From assembly GCF_036245865.1 (NCBI RefSeq), contig NZ_BTTW01000010.1, forward strand, positions 186,001 through 250,000: DNA of 64,000 nucleotides, given 5' to 3'. The DNA is from Corallococcus caeni (GTDB taxonomy: Bacteria > Myxococcota > Myxococcia > Myxococcales > Myxococcaceae). Shown piece by piece: positions 1 to 8,622 of the stretch. The number at the start of each line of letters is the position of its first letter. Position 1 is the stretch's first letter. The position numbers were made by a program, and so were the translations under genes. The notes beneath the pieces were generated by a model that worked only from the letters and a program-made list of their open reading frames with translations, did not search any database and was not told the DNA's origin.

Positions 1-372
1 CCCCAGGAAGAAGGCGACGCCCACCGGCACGGGGATGAGCAGCACCAACAGGAACAGCGACTGCCTCCTCGTACCCGGCCCCCATAGCGCCAGCGCGGCG
101 ACCACGGTCACGCAGAGCAGCAGCGTCACGCCGCCCACCACCCACGCCCACTCGTCGCGCCGCCCCAGGTAGCGCTGGCGCAGGGCCTCCAGGTAGTTCA
201 CGTCCGGGCGCGCCGCGCAGGCCACGCAGTACAGCCGTACGCCCAGGCCCGGCACGGACGTGGCGCAGTCCGCGCAGATGAAGCTCCCGCAGCGGGTGCA
301 GGTTCCGCCCGCGGGCTGGTCCGGGTGGACGGCGCAGCGGCGCTGCTGGGATGCGGGCACCTCCAGGCTCAT
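1..372 (-). CDS. Membrane protein with N-terminal Cys/His zinc-binding motif (partial)
   Basis: The reading frame starts with ATG at 372 on the reverse strand and is still open at base 1, so the C-terminus lies outside the window. The first 60 residues carry a B-box-like set of Cys/His pairs (CAVH, CTRC, CADC, CVAC spacing), which suggests a small zinc-binding domain. Two hydrophobic stretches follow (about residues 75-95 and 103-124), so the protein is probably anchored in the inner membrane with the zinc domain in the cytoplasm. It is transcribed divergently from the M16 peptidase pair across a gap of about 120 bp. This layout recurs in myxobacterial proteins of unknown role, and no specific function can be assigned. 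Confidence 0.7.
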   Translation of the reverse strand, partial: MSLEVPASQQRRCAVHPDQPAGGTCTRCGSFICADCATSVPGLGVRLYCVACAARPDVNYLEALRQRYLGRRDEWAWVVGGVTLLLCVTVVAALALWGPGTRRQSLFLLVLLIPVPVGVAFFLG

Positions 373-495
373 GGCCGCAGTGTCGCACGGCGAGCAACAC
401 CCGGCACCCGGGCGCCTACCCGGTCGCCTTCGGGCTTACAGGCTCCGGGGCGCGTGCTAAGCGCGCGAGGCACCGTCCTGAACCGTGGAGGAACC

Positions 496-1911
496 TTGTC
501 CCGATTGAAGGCCCTCGCCGCAGCGGCCCTGTTCGTGGGGCTTCCGGCGCTCGCTCAGACCCCCGAGGCGAAGCCGCTGGAGCCCGGCCGCGAAAACCTG
601 GCCATCCCGTATGAGAAGTACACGCTGCCCAACGGCATGGAGGTCATCCTCTCCGTGGACCGCAAGCTGCCCGTGGTGGCCGTCAACGTCTGGTACCACG
701 TGGGTGCCTACGACGAGCAGCCGGGCCGCACCGGCTTCGCGCACCTCTTCGAGCACATGATGTTCCAGGGCTCCAAGCACGTGCCGGACGACGTGCACAT
801 CGGCCTCCTGGAGCAGGCGGGCGCCACGGACCTCAACGGCACCACCAGCTTCGACCGCACCAACTACTACGAGACCGTGCCCAGCAACCTGCTGGAGACG
901 GCGCTGTGGTTGGAGAGCGACCGCATGGGCTTCCTGCTGGACGCGCTCACGCAGAAGAAGCTGGATACGCAGAAGGAGGTCGTGAAGAACGAGCGCCGCC
1001 AGGGCGTGGAGACGGCCCCCTACGGTGAGGCGCAGGAGAAGGCGTGGCAGGCGCTGTTCCCCGCGCCGCACCCGTACTCCGGCAACGTGATTGGCTCCAT
1101 GAAGGACCTGGACGCGGCCACGGTGGACGAAGTGAAGGCGTTCTTCCGCACCTGGTACGCGCCCGCCAACGCGACGCTCGCCATCGTGGGCGACTTCGAC
1201 CCCGCGAAGGCCAAGGCATTGGTGGAGAAGTACTTCGGCACGCTGCAGTCGGGCCCCAAGCCCAAGCGCCCGGACGTGGCGCCCGTGAAGGTCACGCGTG
1301 AGACGGTCATCCGCCACGACGAGAAGGTGGCCACGCTGCCCCTGCTCTCCATGGCGTGGCTCACCGCCCCGTACCTGAAGCCCGGGGACGCGACGGCGGA
1401 CGTGCTCGCCACCGCGCTGGGCACGGGCCGCGCGAGCCGCCTGTACCGCCGGCTGGTGCTGGACAAGCAGCTGGCGCAGAGCGTGGACGCCACGCAGCAG
1501 AGCCAGGGCGCGCAGTCCGTCTTCTCCATCGAGGCGGTGGCCCGGCCCGGCGTCACCACGGACCAGTTGAAGAAGGAGATCGACGCGGTGCTGGACGAGG
1601 TCCGCAAGGAGGGCGTCACGCAGGAGGAGATCGTCCGCGCGCGCACCCGCTATGACACGCGCCAGCTGGCGGGCCTGCAGGCCGTGGGCGGCTCCGGCAG
1701 CAAGTCCGACACGCTCCAGACGTACAACCAGTTCGTGGGCGAGCCCAGCTACGTCGCGCAGGACCTGGCGCGCTACCAGGACGTCACGCCCGCCTCGGTG
1801 AAGCAGTTCGCCAATGACGTGCTGCGCCCGGACGCGCGCGTCGTCCTCCACGCGGTGCCGCCCGCCAGCAAGGCCGCGCCGTCTTCCGCTCCGGGCAAGG
1901 AGGCCCGCTAG
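496..1911 (+). CDS. M16 family zinc metallopeptidase, catalytic subunit
   Basis: I chose the TTG start at 496 because GGAGG sits at 487-491 and translation then opens with a clean signal peptide (residues 1-21, ending ALA-Q). Starts further upstream would put a nonsense extension before it. The inverted zinc motif HLFEH is at residues 83-87, and Glu residues about 75-80 further on (E161, E166) can supply the third ligand. The mature enzyme should be periplasmic or exported and should degrade peptides. At 471 residues it is the usual length for a one-subunit half of an M16B heterodimer. The gene ends 2 bp before the next M16 gene, so the two are almost certainly one operon and one complex. Confidence 0.95.
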   Translation: MSRLKALAAAALFVGLPALAQTPEAKPLEPGRENLAIPYEKYTLPNGMEVILSVDRKLPVVAVNVWYHVGAYDEQPGRTGFAHLFEHMMFQGSKHVPDDVHIGLLEQAGATDLNGTTSFDRTNYYETVPSNLLETALWLESDRMGFLLDALTQKKLDTQKEVVKNERRQGVETAPYGEAQEKAWQALFPAPHPYSGNVIGSMKDLDAATVDEVKAFFRTWYAPANATLAIVGDFDPAKAKALVEKYFGTLQSGPKPKRPDVAPVKVTRETVIRHDEKVATLPLLSMAWLTAPYLKPGDATADVLATALGTGRASRLYRRLVLDKQLAQSVDATQQSQGAQSVFSIEAVARPGVTTDQLKKEIDAVLDEVRKEGVTQEEIVRARTRYDTRQLAGLQAVGGSGSKSDTLQTYNQFVGEPSYVAQDLARYQDVTPASVKQFANDVLRPDARVVLHAVPPASKAAPSSAPGKEAR

Positions 1912-1913
1912 TC

Positions 1914-3437
1914 ATGCACCGCCGAATCCTCACTGCCCTCCTCACGCTGTCCATCGCCGGCTGCGCCACCACGAAGCCCGCGGAGGCGCCTCCCGCCCAG
2001 CCGCCCCCGGCCGAGCAGCCGCAATCCCAGACACCGGCGCAGGACGCGGAGTCGTTCCGCGACCAGCCGCCCAAGCCCGGCCAGTCGCCGGAGCTGGTGC
2101 TGCCCACGTTCGAGCAGGCGAAGCTGGACAACGGCCTCACCGTCATCGTCAGCACGCGCAAGGAGTTGCCGCTGGTGTTCGCGGGCATCGCCTTCGCCGC
2201 GGGCGTGTCGCAGGAGCCCGCCGCGAAGCTGGGCATCGCGGACCTGTCCTACCGCATGCTGCTGGAGGGCGCGGGCAAGCGCGACACGGTGGCGCTGGAC
2301 AACGCGTTCGCGGACCTGGGCGTGTCACCCGCCATGTCGGTGGACCCGGACGGCGCCTTCGTGGGCGCGCGCGTGCTCACGACCAACGTGGACGCAGTGA
2401 TGAGCCTGCTGGCGGACGTCGTCCTGCGGCCCACCTTCGACGCGAAGGCCTTCGAGCGCCGCAAGAAGCAGCAGCTGGGTGAGCTGGTGCGCCGCATGGG
2501 CGACCCGAACTTCCTGGCGCAGCAGGCCTACTACCAGGCCGTGTTCGGCGCGGACCACCCGTACGGCCACACGTCCGGCGGCACGCCGAAGACGGTGGAG
2601 GCGCTGACGCTGGCGGACGCGAAGAACTTCTACGCGAAGAACACCGGCCCTCGCGCCGCCGCGCTCATCATGACCGGCGACGTGACGCTCCAGCAGGCGG
2701 TGGAGCTGGGAAAGAAGTACTTCGGCGGGTGGAAGGGTGGGGCCGTGGCGCCCAAGCCGCCGCCCGCGCCGCCCGCGCCGCCCCGTCAGCAGGTGCGCGT
2801 GGTGCCCAAGCCGGGCCTGGAGCAGACGGTGGTGCTGGTGGGCCGTCCCGGCCTCGCCGCGGGCCACCCGGACGAGTACCCGCTGGAGCTGGCCACCACG
2901 GTGTTCGGCGGCTTCTTCGGCAGCCGGCTCAACATGAACATCCGCGAGGACAAGGGCTACAGCTACGGCGCCAACGCGCACCTGGGCACGCGCCTGGGCG
3001 TGGGTCCGCTCACCGCGTACGCGGCCGTGCGGCAGGACGTGACGGGTCCGGCGCTCAGCGAGTTCATCAAGGAGCTGGCCGGCATCAAGTCCAACCCCAT
3101 CACGGAGAAGGAGCTGGCCGCCGCGCGCGAAGGGCTCATCCGCGCGTTCCCGGGCGCCTTCGAGACGGTGGAGGGCCTGGGCGGCAGCGCCGCGCAGCTC
3201 TACTTCCACCGCCGTCCCATGGACGAGTTCAAGCGCACCGTGGAGGGGCTGGAGAACGCCAGCGCCGCGGAGGTGCAGCGCGTGGCCGAGTCCTACCTGG
3301 ACCCGGCCAACATGCAGGTGGTGCTCGTGGGCGACCCGCTGGTCATCCAGGAGCAGGTGACGCCGCTGAACCTGGGCAAGCTCACGCTGGTGGAGACGCC
3401 GGCGTCGGACATGGCGCCCAAGCAGGCGGTCCCGTAG
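1914..3437 (+). CDS. M16 family peptidase-like lipoprotein, non-catalytic subunit
   Basis: The N-terminus is a lipoprotein signal with lipobox SIAGC (Cys17), followed by a Pro/Ala/Gln-rich linker of about 40 residues. The M16 fold is present, but the position of HxxEH reads GIADLSYRML, so the zinc ligands are missing. The C-terminal half keeps the conserved glycine-rich and Tyr-Ser-Tyr segment (DKGYSYGANA) that partner subunits of M16B heterodimers use to bind substrate. With the catalytic subunit immediately upstream, this is most likely the membrane-tethered, inactive partner. A strong terminator follows at 3466-3503. Confidence 0.93.
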   Translation: MHRRILTALLTLSIAGCATTKPAEAPPAQPPPAEQPQSQTPAQDAESFRDQPPKPGQSPELVLPTFEQAKLDNGLTVIVSTRKELPLVFAGIAFAAGVSQEPAAKLGIADLSYRMLLEGAGKRDTVALDNAFADLGVSPAMSVDPDGAFVGARVLTTNVDAVMSLLADVVLRPTFDAKAFERRKKQQLGELVRRMGDPNFLAQQAYYQAVFGADHPYGHTSGGTPKTVEALTLADAKNFYAKNTGPRAAALIMTGDVTLQQAVELGKKYFGGWKGGAVAPKPPPAPPAPPRQQVRVVPKPGLEQTVVLVGRPGLAAGHPDEYPLELATTVFGGFFGSRLNMNIREDKGYSYGANAHLGTRLGVGPLTAYAAVRQDVTGPALSEFIKELAGIKSNPITEKELAAAREGLIRAFPGAFETVEGLGGSAAQLYFHRRPMDEFKRTVEGLENASAAEVQRVAESYLDPANMQVVLVGDPLVIQEQVTPLNLGKLTLVETPASDMAPKQAVP

Positions 3438-3465
3438 CGGAGCGCTTCACTGTGTGGGTTTGAAG

Positions 3466-3503
3466 CCGGGGTCCCGACGTGGGTGTCGGGGCCCCGGTTT
3501 TTT
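3466..3503 (+). terminator. Rho-independent terminator of the M16 operon
   Basis: A 13-bp stem (arms 3466-3478 and 3485-3497, with one G-T wobble) is followed by six T residues. It lies about 30 bp after the stop of the second M16 gene. The T tract runs into the stop codon of the convergent small gene. On the reverse strand there is no U tract, so termination should work only rightward. Confidence 0.88.
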
Positions 3504-3787
3504 CATTCCCGGGTGGGCTCGTTGTCGGCGGCCTCGCGGGCCTCGGCCTTGAGGCGGCCGCGCTCCTCGCGCGCCTCGTCGTCCACGTCGTCGAGGACGC
3601 TCTGCGGGTTGTTCCGGGGCCCGCCCACGGGGCCGTCGCTGTCGAGGGCGAACTTCTGCTCCTCGGTGGAGTGCTTGGCGTCGTCCGCGTACAGGGGCTT
3701 GGTGTCGTCCGCCTCCAGCCCTCGCTCCACGTGGTCCTTGGCGAAGCCGGGCTTGTGGGCGGTGTCGCTCTTCTTTCGGGTGGCCAT
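3503..3787 (-). CDS. Small highly charged hypothetical protein
   Basis: I chose the ATG at 3787 because AGGAG lies 6-7 bp upstream; a longer frame to 3820 lacks a ribosome site. The 94-residue product has no signal or membrane segment. It is hydrophilic, rich in Asp, Glu, Lys and Ala, and likely disordered except for a helical charged C-terminus. It resembles the short conserved charged proteins common in myxobacteria, but I recognise no domain. It stands alone, convergent with the M16 operon. Confidence 0.7.
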   Translation of the reverse strand: MATRKKSDTAHKPGFAKDHVERGLEADDTKPLYADDAKHSTEEQKFALDSDGPVGGPRNNPQSVLDDVDDEAREERGRLKAEAREAADNEPTRE

Positions 3788-3896
3788 GGGTTGCTCCTGA
3801 AGGGGGGTGGGACAGCTCACACCCGCACAATGTCGGCAGCCCCGTGCGCCTGGACCACCGTGGGGACCGTGGGGCGGGGGGTTGGCTGCCTGCCCC

Positions 3897-3926
3897 CTGA
3901 CCTGGAATCGCGAGAGCGGCTAGGAT
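3897..3926 (+). promoter_or_regulatory. Possible sigma-70-type promoter for thrA leader
   Basis: The hexamer CTGACC at 3897-3902 and TAGGAT at 3921-3926 are separated by 18 bp, and each matches the consensus at four of six positions. Transcription would begin near 3933, just ahead of the Thr-rich leader. This is a weak pattern call supported mainly by its position. Confidence 0.3.
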
Positions 3927-3935
3927 GGGGACTCC

Positions 3936-4067
3936 ATGGTCGGACGCAGCGGGAACAGCCAGCGGCACGAGGGGACGACGTCCTCCGTGGGCGCGCGCGT
4001 CCAGACCGTCATGACCGAGACTCGCACTCGCACCGGCCTGACTCCTCGCGGAGCGCGGACCGCCTGA
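3936..4067 (+). CDS. Threonine-rich leader peptide upstream of thrA
   Basis: A short frame ends in TGA at 4065-4067, just before a terminator hairpin. Read from ATG 4011 it encodes 18 residues, six of them Thr (positions 2, 4, 6, 8, 11 and 17). Read from ATG 3936 it gives 43 residues with the same tail, and GTG 3987 is another option. ATG 4011 has no clear ribosome site, whereas ATG 3936 has purine-rich sequence 5-10 bp upstream. The exact start is therefore open, but the Thr-rich tail is in every version. Such a peptide would act as a sensor of charged tRNA-Thr for the following threonine-pathway gene. No Ile codons are seen, unlike the enterobacterial thr leader. Confidence 0.5.
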   Translation: MVGRSGNSQRHEGTTSSVGARVQTVMTETRTRTGLTPRGARTA

Positions 4068-4141
4068 CTTCCGAAGCGGACCTCCCGAAGGTCCCCCTTC
4101 CGAACCCGGCCCCGCGCTCCTCCCGAGCGCGGGGCTTTTTC
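4051..4141 (+). promoter_or_regulatory. Putative transcription attenuator of thrA
   Basis: A perfect 10-bp stem (arms 4110-4119 and 4125-4134, 5-nt loop) is followed by CTTTTTC, making a strong intrinsic terminator about 100 bp before thrA. The leader-peptide coding segment 4051-4058 (GAGCGCGG) is identical to the first eight bases of the 3' arm. It can therefore pair with 4112-4119 and open the terminator. A smaller hairpin (4078-4083 with 4089-4094) lies between. This is the geometry of ribosome-stalling attenuation: stalling at the Thr codons frees 4051-4058 and allows read-through, while smooth translation masks it and terminates. Confidence 0.65.
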
Positions 4142-4245
4142 GTTGCCCCACCCCCATCCGTCGCCACCCCGAGGAACCGCATGACGCCGCTTCCGATAAG
4201 TCCCTCCCGCCACCAGGTCCCGCCGTTCCGCGAGGAGGCCGTGTC

Positions 4246-6702
4246 ATGCGCGTGATGAAATTCGGTGGCACCAGTGTCGGGGATGCGGAACGGATGCGCG
4301 GCGTCGTCGCGCTGGTGGAGGAGGCGCGCAAGGCGGAGCGGGTGATGGTGGTGGCGTCCGCGGTGTCGGGCATCACCAACCTGCTGGTGGAGGCGGCGCG
4401 GGTGGCGCAGGAGGGCGAGCCCGTGCAGGAGGCCTGCGCCCGGTTCGACGAAACGCACTCCGCCATCGCGAGGGCGCTGAGCGCGGACCTGAAGCCCGCG
4501 CAGACGCGGCCCCTGGCGGAGGGGCTGGTGGCGCTGGGGGTGGAGTTGCGAGGGCTGTTGCAGGGCGTGGGGCTCCTGAGGGAGTGCTCGCCGTCGGTGC
4601 TCGCGCACCTGTCGGGGCTGGGGGAGCGGGCGTCGTGCCTGCTGCTCGCGGCGCTGCTGGAGGCGCGGGGCCTGGCGCCCGTGAGCGTGGACCCGAGGCA
4701 GGTGCTGGTGTGCACGGGGGACCCGCTCCAGGCGACGCCCCGGGCGGAGGAGATCCGCGCGCGGTTCGCGCCGCTGCGGGAAGGGGGGCCGGGGCTGTTG
4801 TTGATGCCGGGGTTCTTCGGAGGGGACGCGCGCGGCAAGACGATGTCGCTGGGGCGGGGTGGGTCGGACTACTCGGCGGCGCTGGCGGCGGCGGCGCTGG
4901 ATGCGCGGCTGCTGGAGATCTGGACGGACGTGGACGGCATCTTCAGCGCGGACCCGCGGCTGGTGCCGGAGGCGTTCGCGCTGGAGGAGGTGAGCTTCGA
5001 GGAGGCGATGGAGCTGGCCTACTTCGGCGCGAAGGTGCTGCACCCGAAGACGATTGCCCCCGCGAGGGAGCGCGGCATCCCGGTGCGCGTGTGCAACAGC
5101 TTCCGGCCGGAGCACCCGGGCACGCGGGTGACGGCCACGGCGCCGTCGTCGAGGCACCCGGTGCGCGGGCTGTCGTTCCTGCCGGACATCGCGCTCATCA
5201 ACATCGCGGGCGCGGGGTTGAAGGGCGTGCCGGGCACGGCGGCGCGCGTCTTCGAGGCGATGGCGCGCTCGTCCATCTCCGTGGTGCTGATTACGCAAGG
5301 CTCCAGCGAGTCCTCCATCAGCTTCTGCGTGGGGGAGGCGGAGGCCACGCGGGCGGTGCTGGCGCTGGAGGACGCGTTCGAGGTGGAGCGCGAGGCGGGG
5401 AAGGTGGACCCCATCGAGCACCAGCCGGGGCTCGCGGTGTTGAGCATCGTGGGCGACGGGATGCGGCACCGGGTGGGCGTGGCGGGGACGTTCTTCAGCG
5501 CGCTGGCGGACGTGGATTGCAGCATCGCGGCCATCGCGCAGGGGTCCAGCGAGCGCAGCATCTCCGCGGTGATTTCACGGGAGGACGGACCGCGCGCGAT
5601 GGCGCACGTGCACCGCAAGGCCTTTGGCACCACGGAGGTGGTGGAGCTGCTGGTGGCGGGCGTGGGCACGGTGGGCGGGGAGCTGCTGCGGCAGATCCAC
5701 CAGCAGGCGCCGAAGCTGCGGGCGCATGGGTTGGACTTGCGGGTGTGTGCCATTGCCAATAGCAGACACAGCCTGGTGGCGCCGGAGGGCGTGGCGCTGG
5801 ACGGGTGGAAGGCGCGGCTGGACGCGAGCGAGTCCGGCTTCACGCTGGACACGTTCCGCGCGTGGGCGAAGGCGCGCAGGCCAGGCCGGCCCATCTTCGT
5901 GGACTGCACGAGCAGCGAGGACGTGGCGCTGGGCTATCCCGCGCTGATGGCGTCCGGGCTGCACGTGGTGACGGCGAACAAGAAGGCCAACGCGGGACGG
6001 CAGGAGCACTGGAGGGCGCTGCGGGAGACGGCGGCGCGGCACCAGCGGAGGTTCCTCTACGAGACGAACGTCGGGGCGGGGCTGCCGGTCATCGACACGT
6101 TGAAGAACCTGCTGCGCACGGGAGACACGGTGCACCGGGTGGAGGGCATCCTGTCGGGGTCGCTGTCGTTCATCCTGGGGCTGACGGAGGCCGGAGTGCC
6201 GCTGTCCAAGGCGGTGGGCACGGCGATGGAGAAGGGCTTCACGGAGCCCGACCCGCGCGACGACCTGGAGGGCACGGACGTGGCGCGCAAGGTGCTCATC
6301 CTCGCGCGCGAGCTGGGCCGCACGCTGGAGCTGGAGGAGGTCGCGCTGGCGTCGCTGCTGCCAGAGGAGTTCGACGCGAAGGGCCCGCTGCCGGAGTTCC
6401 TGGCGCGGCTGCCGCAGGCGGATGAGCTCTTCCAGAGGCGGGTGGACGCGCACCGGAAGGAAGGCAAGGTGCTGCGCTACGTGGGCAGCGTGGGACCGGA
6501 GGGAGTGCGCGTGGGATTGGTGCCGGTGCCGCTGGAGCATCCACTGGCGGCGGTGAAGGGCGGCGAGAACGCGCTCAGCTTCCTGTCGGAGCGGTACAGC
6601 CCCACGCCGCTGGTGATTCGAGGGTACGGCGCGGGAGCGGCGGTGACGGCGGCGGGGGTGCTCGCGGATGTGTTGCGATTGGTGGAGGGGCCGTTGCCCT
6701 GA
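4246..6702 (+). CDS. thrA: Bifunctional aspartokinase / homoserine dehydrogenase I
   Basis: This enzyme catalyses the first and third steps from aspartate to threonine and methionine. The 818-residue protein has the length and order of enterobacterial ThrA. The aspartokinase (residues 1-290) starts with KFGGTS and includes the GRGGSDYSA loop. Two ACT regulatory modules follow (around 315-380 and 395-455). The homoserine dehydrogenase begins at residue 466 with a GxGTVG NADP-binding loop and has the GILSGSLSFI and DPRDDLEGTD active-site segments. The ACT modules predict feedback inhibition by threonine, and the upstream leader predicts attenuation. No thrB or thrC follows; the next gene is convergent. 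Confidence 0.97.
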   Translation: MRVMKFGGTSVGDAERMRGVVALVEEARKAERVMVVASAVSGITNLLVEAARVAQEGEPVQEACARFDETHSAIARALSADLKPAQTRPLAEGLVALGVELRGLLQGVGLLRECSPSVLAHLSGLGERASCLLLAALLEARGLAPVSVDPRQVLVCTGDPLQATPRAEEIRARFAPLREGGPGLLLMPGFFGGDARGKTMSLGRGGSDYSAALAAAALDARLLEIWTDVDGIFSADPRLVPEAFALEEVSFEEAMELAYFGAKVLHPKTIAPARERGIPVRVCNSFRPEHPGTRVTATAPSSRHPVRGLSFLPDIALINIAGAGLKGVPGTAARVFEAMARSSISVVLITQGSSESSISFCVGEAEATRAVLALEDAFEVEREAGKVDPIEHQPGLAVLSIVGDGMRHRVGVAGTFFSALADVDCSIAAIAQGSSERSISAVISREDGPRAMAHVHRKAFGTTEVVELLVAGVGTVGGELLRQIHQQAPKLRAHGLDLRVCAIANSRHSLVAPEGVALDGWKARLDASESGFTLDTFRAWAKARRPGRPIFVDCTSSEDVALGYPALMASGLHVVTANKKANAGRQEHWRALRETAARHQRRFLYETNVGAGLPVIDTLKNLLRTGDTVHRVEGILSGSLSFILGLTEAGVPLSKAVGTAMEKGFTEPDPRDDLEGTDVARKVLILARELGRTLELEEVALASLLPEEFDAKGPLPEFLARLPQADELFQRRVDAHRKEGKVLRYVGSVGPEGVRVGLVPVPLEHPLAAVKGGENALSFLSERYSPTPLVIRGYGAGAAVTAAGVLADVLRLVEGPLP

Positions 6703-6713
6703 GCGTATGTGTT

Positions 6714-7607
6714 TCATTCCCCGATATAGGCCGCCAGTTCCTCCGGCTTTCCTTCGGGGAAGGCTTCCTTCAAATAGTCGAGAAAGGCGGAGACACGGGC
6801 GCTCAGCAGCCGCCGCGACGGATAGAGCGTCCACAGCGTGATTTCTGGCCCCTCGACATCCCCCCAATGCACCAGCCTTCCAGTGGCCAGGTCGTGACCC
6901 ACCAGCGAAATCGGGAGGCGCGCGGCGCCGACACCCGCTCGGACAGCATCGCGGACCATGATGAGCGATGAGAGGCGAAGGACTGGCTCGACCGCGATGC
7001 GTGTCTTTCCGGTGGGCGCCACGACATTCCAGGCTGCACCGCCGTCGCTCGCGCCACGTACGACTGCCGCGACAGCGAGGTGCTTCGCCGGCCTGACGAG
7101 CTTCGGGCTCGCGACGACCACCAGCCGGTCGCGCAGAAAAGCTCGTCCGACCAGGCGCTCATCCGGATCCGGATTGACGCGAATGGCCAGGTCATAACCT
7201 TCCTCTATCAGGTCGACGGTCCGGTCCTCCGTCGTGACCTCGAGCCGGACCTCTGGATATTTCAGCGCGAACCCGGCCGCGAGCTTCCCCATCGCGGTCT
7301 GCGAGAAGAGCAACGGCGCGCTGATACGCAGCCTGCCTCTCGGCCTGTCCCCACCTGAGGCGATCTCCGCCGCGGTCTCGTCGAGCTCGGTCAGCAAGGC
7401 CCCCGTTCGCTCGAAGAGCGCCCGCCCTTCCTCGGTGAGCTTCAGCGTGCGCACTCCGCGCTCGATGAGTCGCAGGCCGAGGGCGGCCTCGAGCTCCGCC
7501 ACCCTGCGGGACAGGGTCGCCTTCGGGCGCCCCGCTGCGCGTGCGGCCCGTCCAAAGCCCCCGTGTCGGGCGACGAGGTTGAAATCAGCGAGAGCCAGCA
7601 GGTCCAT
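6714..7607 (-). CDS. LysR family transcriptional regulator
   Basis: This 297-residue protein has the normal LysR length. Residues 2-61 form the winged helix-turn-helix (SRRVAELEAALGLRLIERG segment). Residues 90-290 form the effector-binding domain, beginning GRLRISAPLLF as in the subgroup close to DNA-binding regulators of redox and aromatic-compound genes. It is divergent from the NmrA-like oxidoreductase gene. An 8-bp inverted repeat lies in the shared gap, so it most likely controls itself and the NmrA/DUF1857 genes. The inducer is unknown. Confidence 0.95.
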   Translation of the reverse strand: MDLLALADFNLVARHGGFGRAARAAGRPKATLSRRVAELEAALGLRLIERGVRTLKLTEEGRALFERTGALLTELDETAAEIASGGDRPRGRLRISAPLLFSQTAMGKLAAGFALKYPEVRLEVTTEDRTVDLIEEGYDLAIRVNPDPDERLVGRAFLRDRLVVVASPKLVRPAKHLAVAAVVRGASDGGAAWNVVAPTGKTRIAVEPVLRLSSLIMVRDAVRAGVGAARLPISLVGHDLATGRLVHWGDVEGPEITLWTLYPSRRLLSARVSAFLDYLKEAFPEGKPEELAAYIGE

Positions 7608-7637
7608 GAGTGTTCCACCAGTGAGACGACCCGTCTC

Positions 7638-7676
7638 AAACTAGCAGCTATCGGTTTGAATCTGGAACGCTAGTTT
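7638..7676. promoter_or_regulatory. Inverted repeat in the LysR/NmrA divergent gap (candidate operator)
   Basis: Perfect 8-bp arms AAACTAGC (7638-7645) and GCTAGTTT (7669-7676) are separated by 23 bp, which puts them on a similar face of the helix. The gap is AT-richer than its surroundings. Position and symmetry fit a LysR-type operator serving both genes, but binding is inferred. Confidence 0.55.
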
Positions 7677-7711
7677 ATGGGTGTCTCGCAGCCCGAACCG
7701 GAGTGATTCCC

Positions 7712-8581
7712 ATGACCATCCTCGTTACTGGCGCCACTGGCACCGTCGGCCGTCACGTTGTCGAACAGCTCATCCAGCGCGGCGCAGATGTGCGCGCCCT
7801 CGTCCGGGACCCGGCGAAGGCTCGTTTCCCGAAGGGCGTCACCGTCGTGCAGGGCGACCTGCTCGACATCGACTCGCTGCGGAGCGCCTTCTCGGGCGTC
7901 TCCACGCTCTTCCTGCTCAACGCCGTGGTGCCTGACGAGTTCACGCAGGCCCTCATCGCGCTCAACATCGCCCGCGAGGTGGGCATCCAGCGGATCGTCT
8001 ACCTGTCGGTGATCCACAGCGACCGCTACGTGAACGTGCCGCACTTCGCGGGCAAGTTCGCCGTCGAGCGGATGATCGAGCAGATGGGCCTCAATGCCAC
8101 CATCCTGCGTCCCGCCTACTTCATGAACAACGACGTCACCATCAAGGACGTGGTGACCGGGTATGGCGTCTACCCGATGCCGATTGGCGGCAAGGGCCTC
8201 GCCATGATCGACGCGCGCGACATCGGAGAGATCGCGGCCATCGAGCTGCTCCGCCGGGAGCAATCGGCCAGCCCGCTCCCCCTCGAGCGGATCAACCTCG
8301 TCGGTCCCGACACGCTGACCGGCGCGGATGTCGCTGGCATCTGGACGGAGGTCCTGGGGCGTCCCATCACCTATCCGGGGGATGACACCGCCGGGTTCGA
8401 GCAGAACCTCCGGCGGTTCATGCCGAGCTGGATGGCGTTCGACATGCGCCTGATGAGCGAACGCTTCCTCACCGACGGAATGCTCCCCGAAGCCGGCGAT
8501 GTCGCGCGTCTCACCGCGCTCCTGGGGCGTCCCCTGCGCTCGTACCGCGACTTCGCCGCCGAGATCGCGACCTCGGCCTGA
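7712..8581 (+). CDS. NmrA-like / atypical SDR NAD(P)-binding oxidoreductase
   Basis: The ATG at 7712 is preceded by CGGAG at an 8-bp gap and is preferred to the GTG at 7703. The 289-residue product opens with a Rossmann fold bearing the GATGTVG dinucleotide-binding loop (residues 7-13) and VRDP after the second strand. It resembles NmrA and quinone oxidoreductase-2-like atypical short-chain dehydrogenases, which bind NAD(P) without the usual Tyr-Lys pair. It could be a quinone reductase or a redox sensor. The neighbouring LysR gene and the downstream DUF1857-type gene suggest a small inducible detoxification operon. Confidence 0.9.
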   Translation: MTILVTGATGTVGRHVVEQLIQRGADVRALVRDPAKARFPKGVTVVQGDLLDIDSLRSAFSGVSTLFLLNAVVPDEFTQALIALNIAREVGIQRIVYLSVIHSDRYVNVPHFAGKFAVERMIEQMGLNATILRPAYFMNNDVTIKDVVTGYGVYPMPIGGKGLAMIDARDIGEIAAIELLRREQSASPLPLERINLVGPDTLTGADVAGIWTEVLGRPITYPGDDTAGFEQNLRRFMPSWMAFDMRLMSERFLTDGMLPEAGDVARLTALLGRPLRSYRDFAAEIATSA

Positions 8582-8622
8582 CGGCCGGGCGACACCCCAC
8601 GCTCACGACAAGGAAGACCCTC

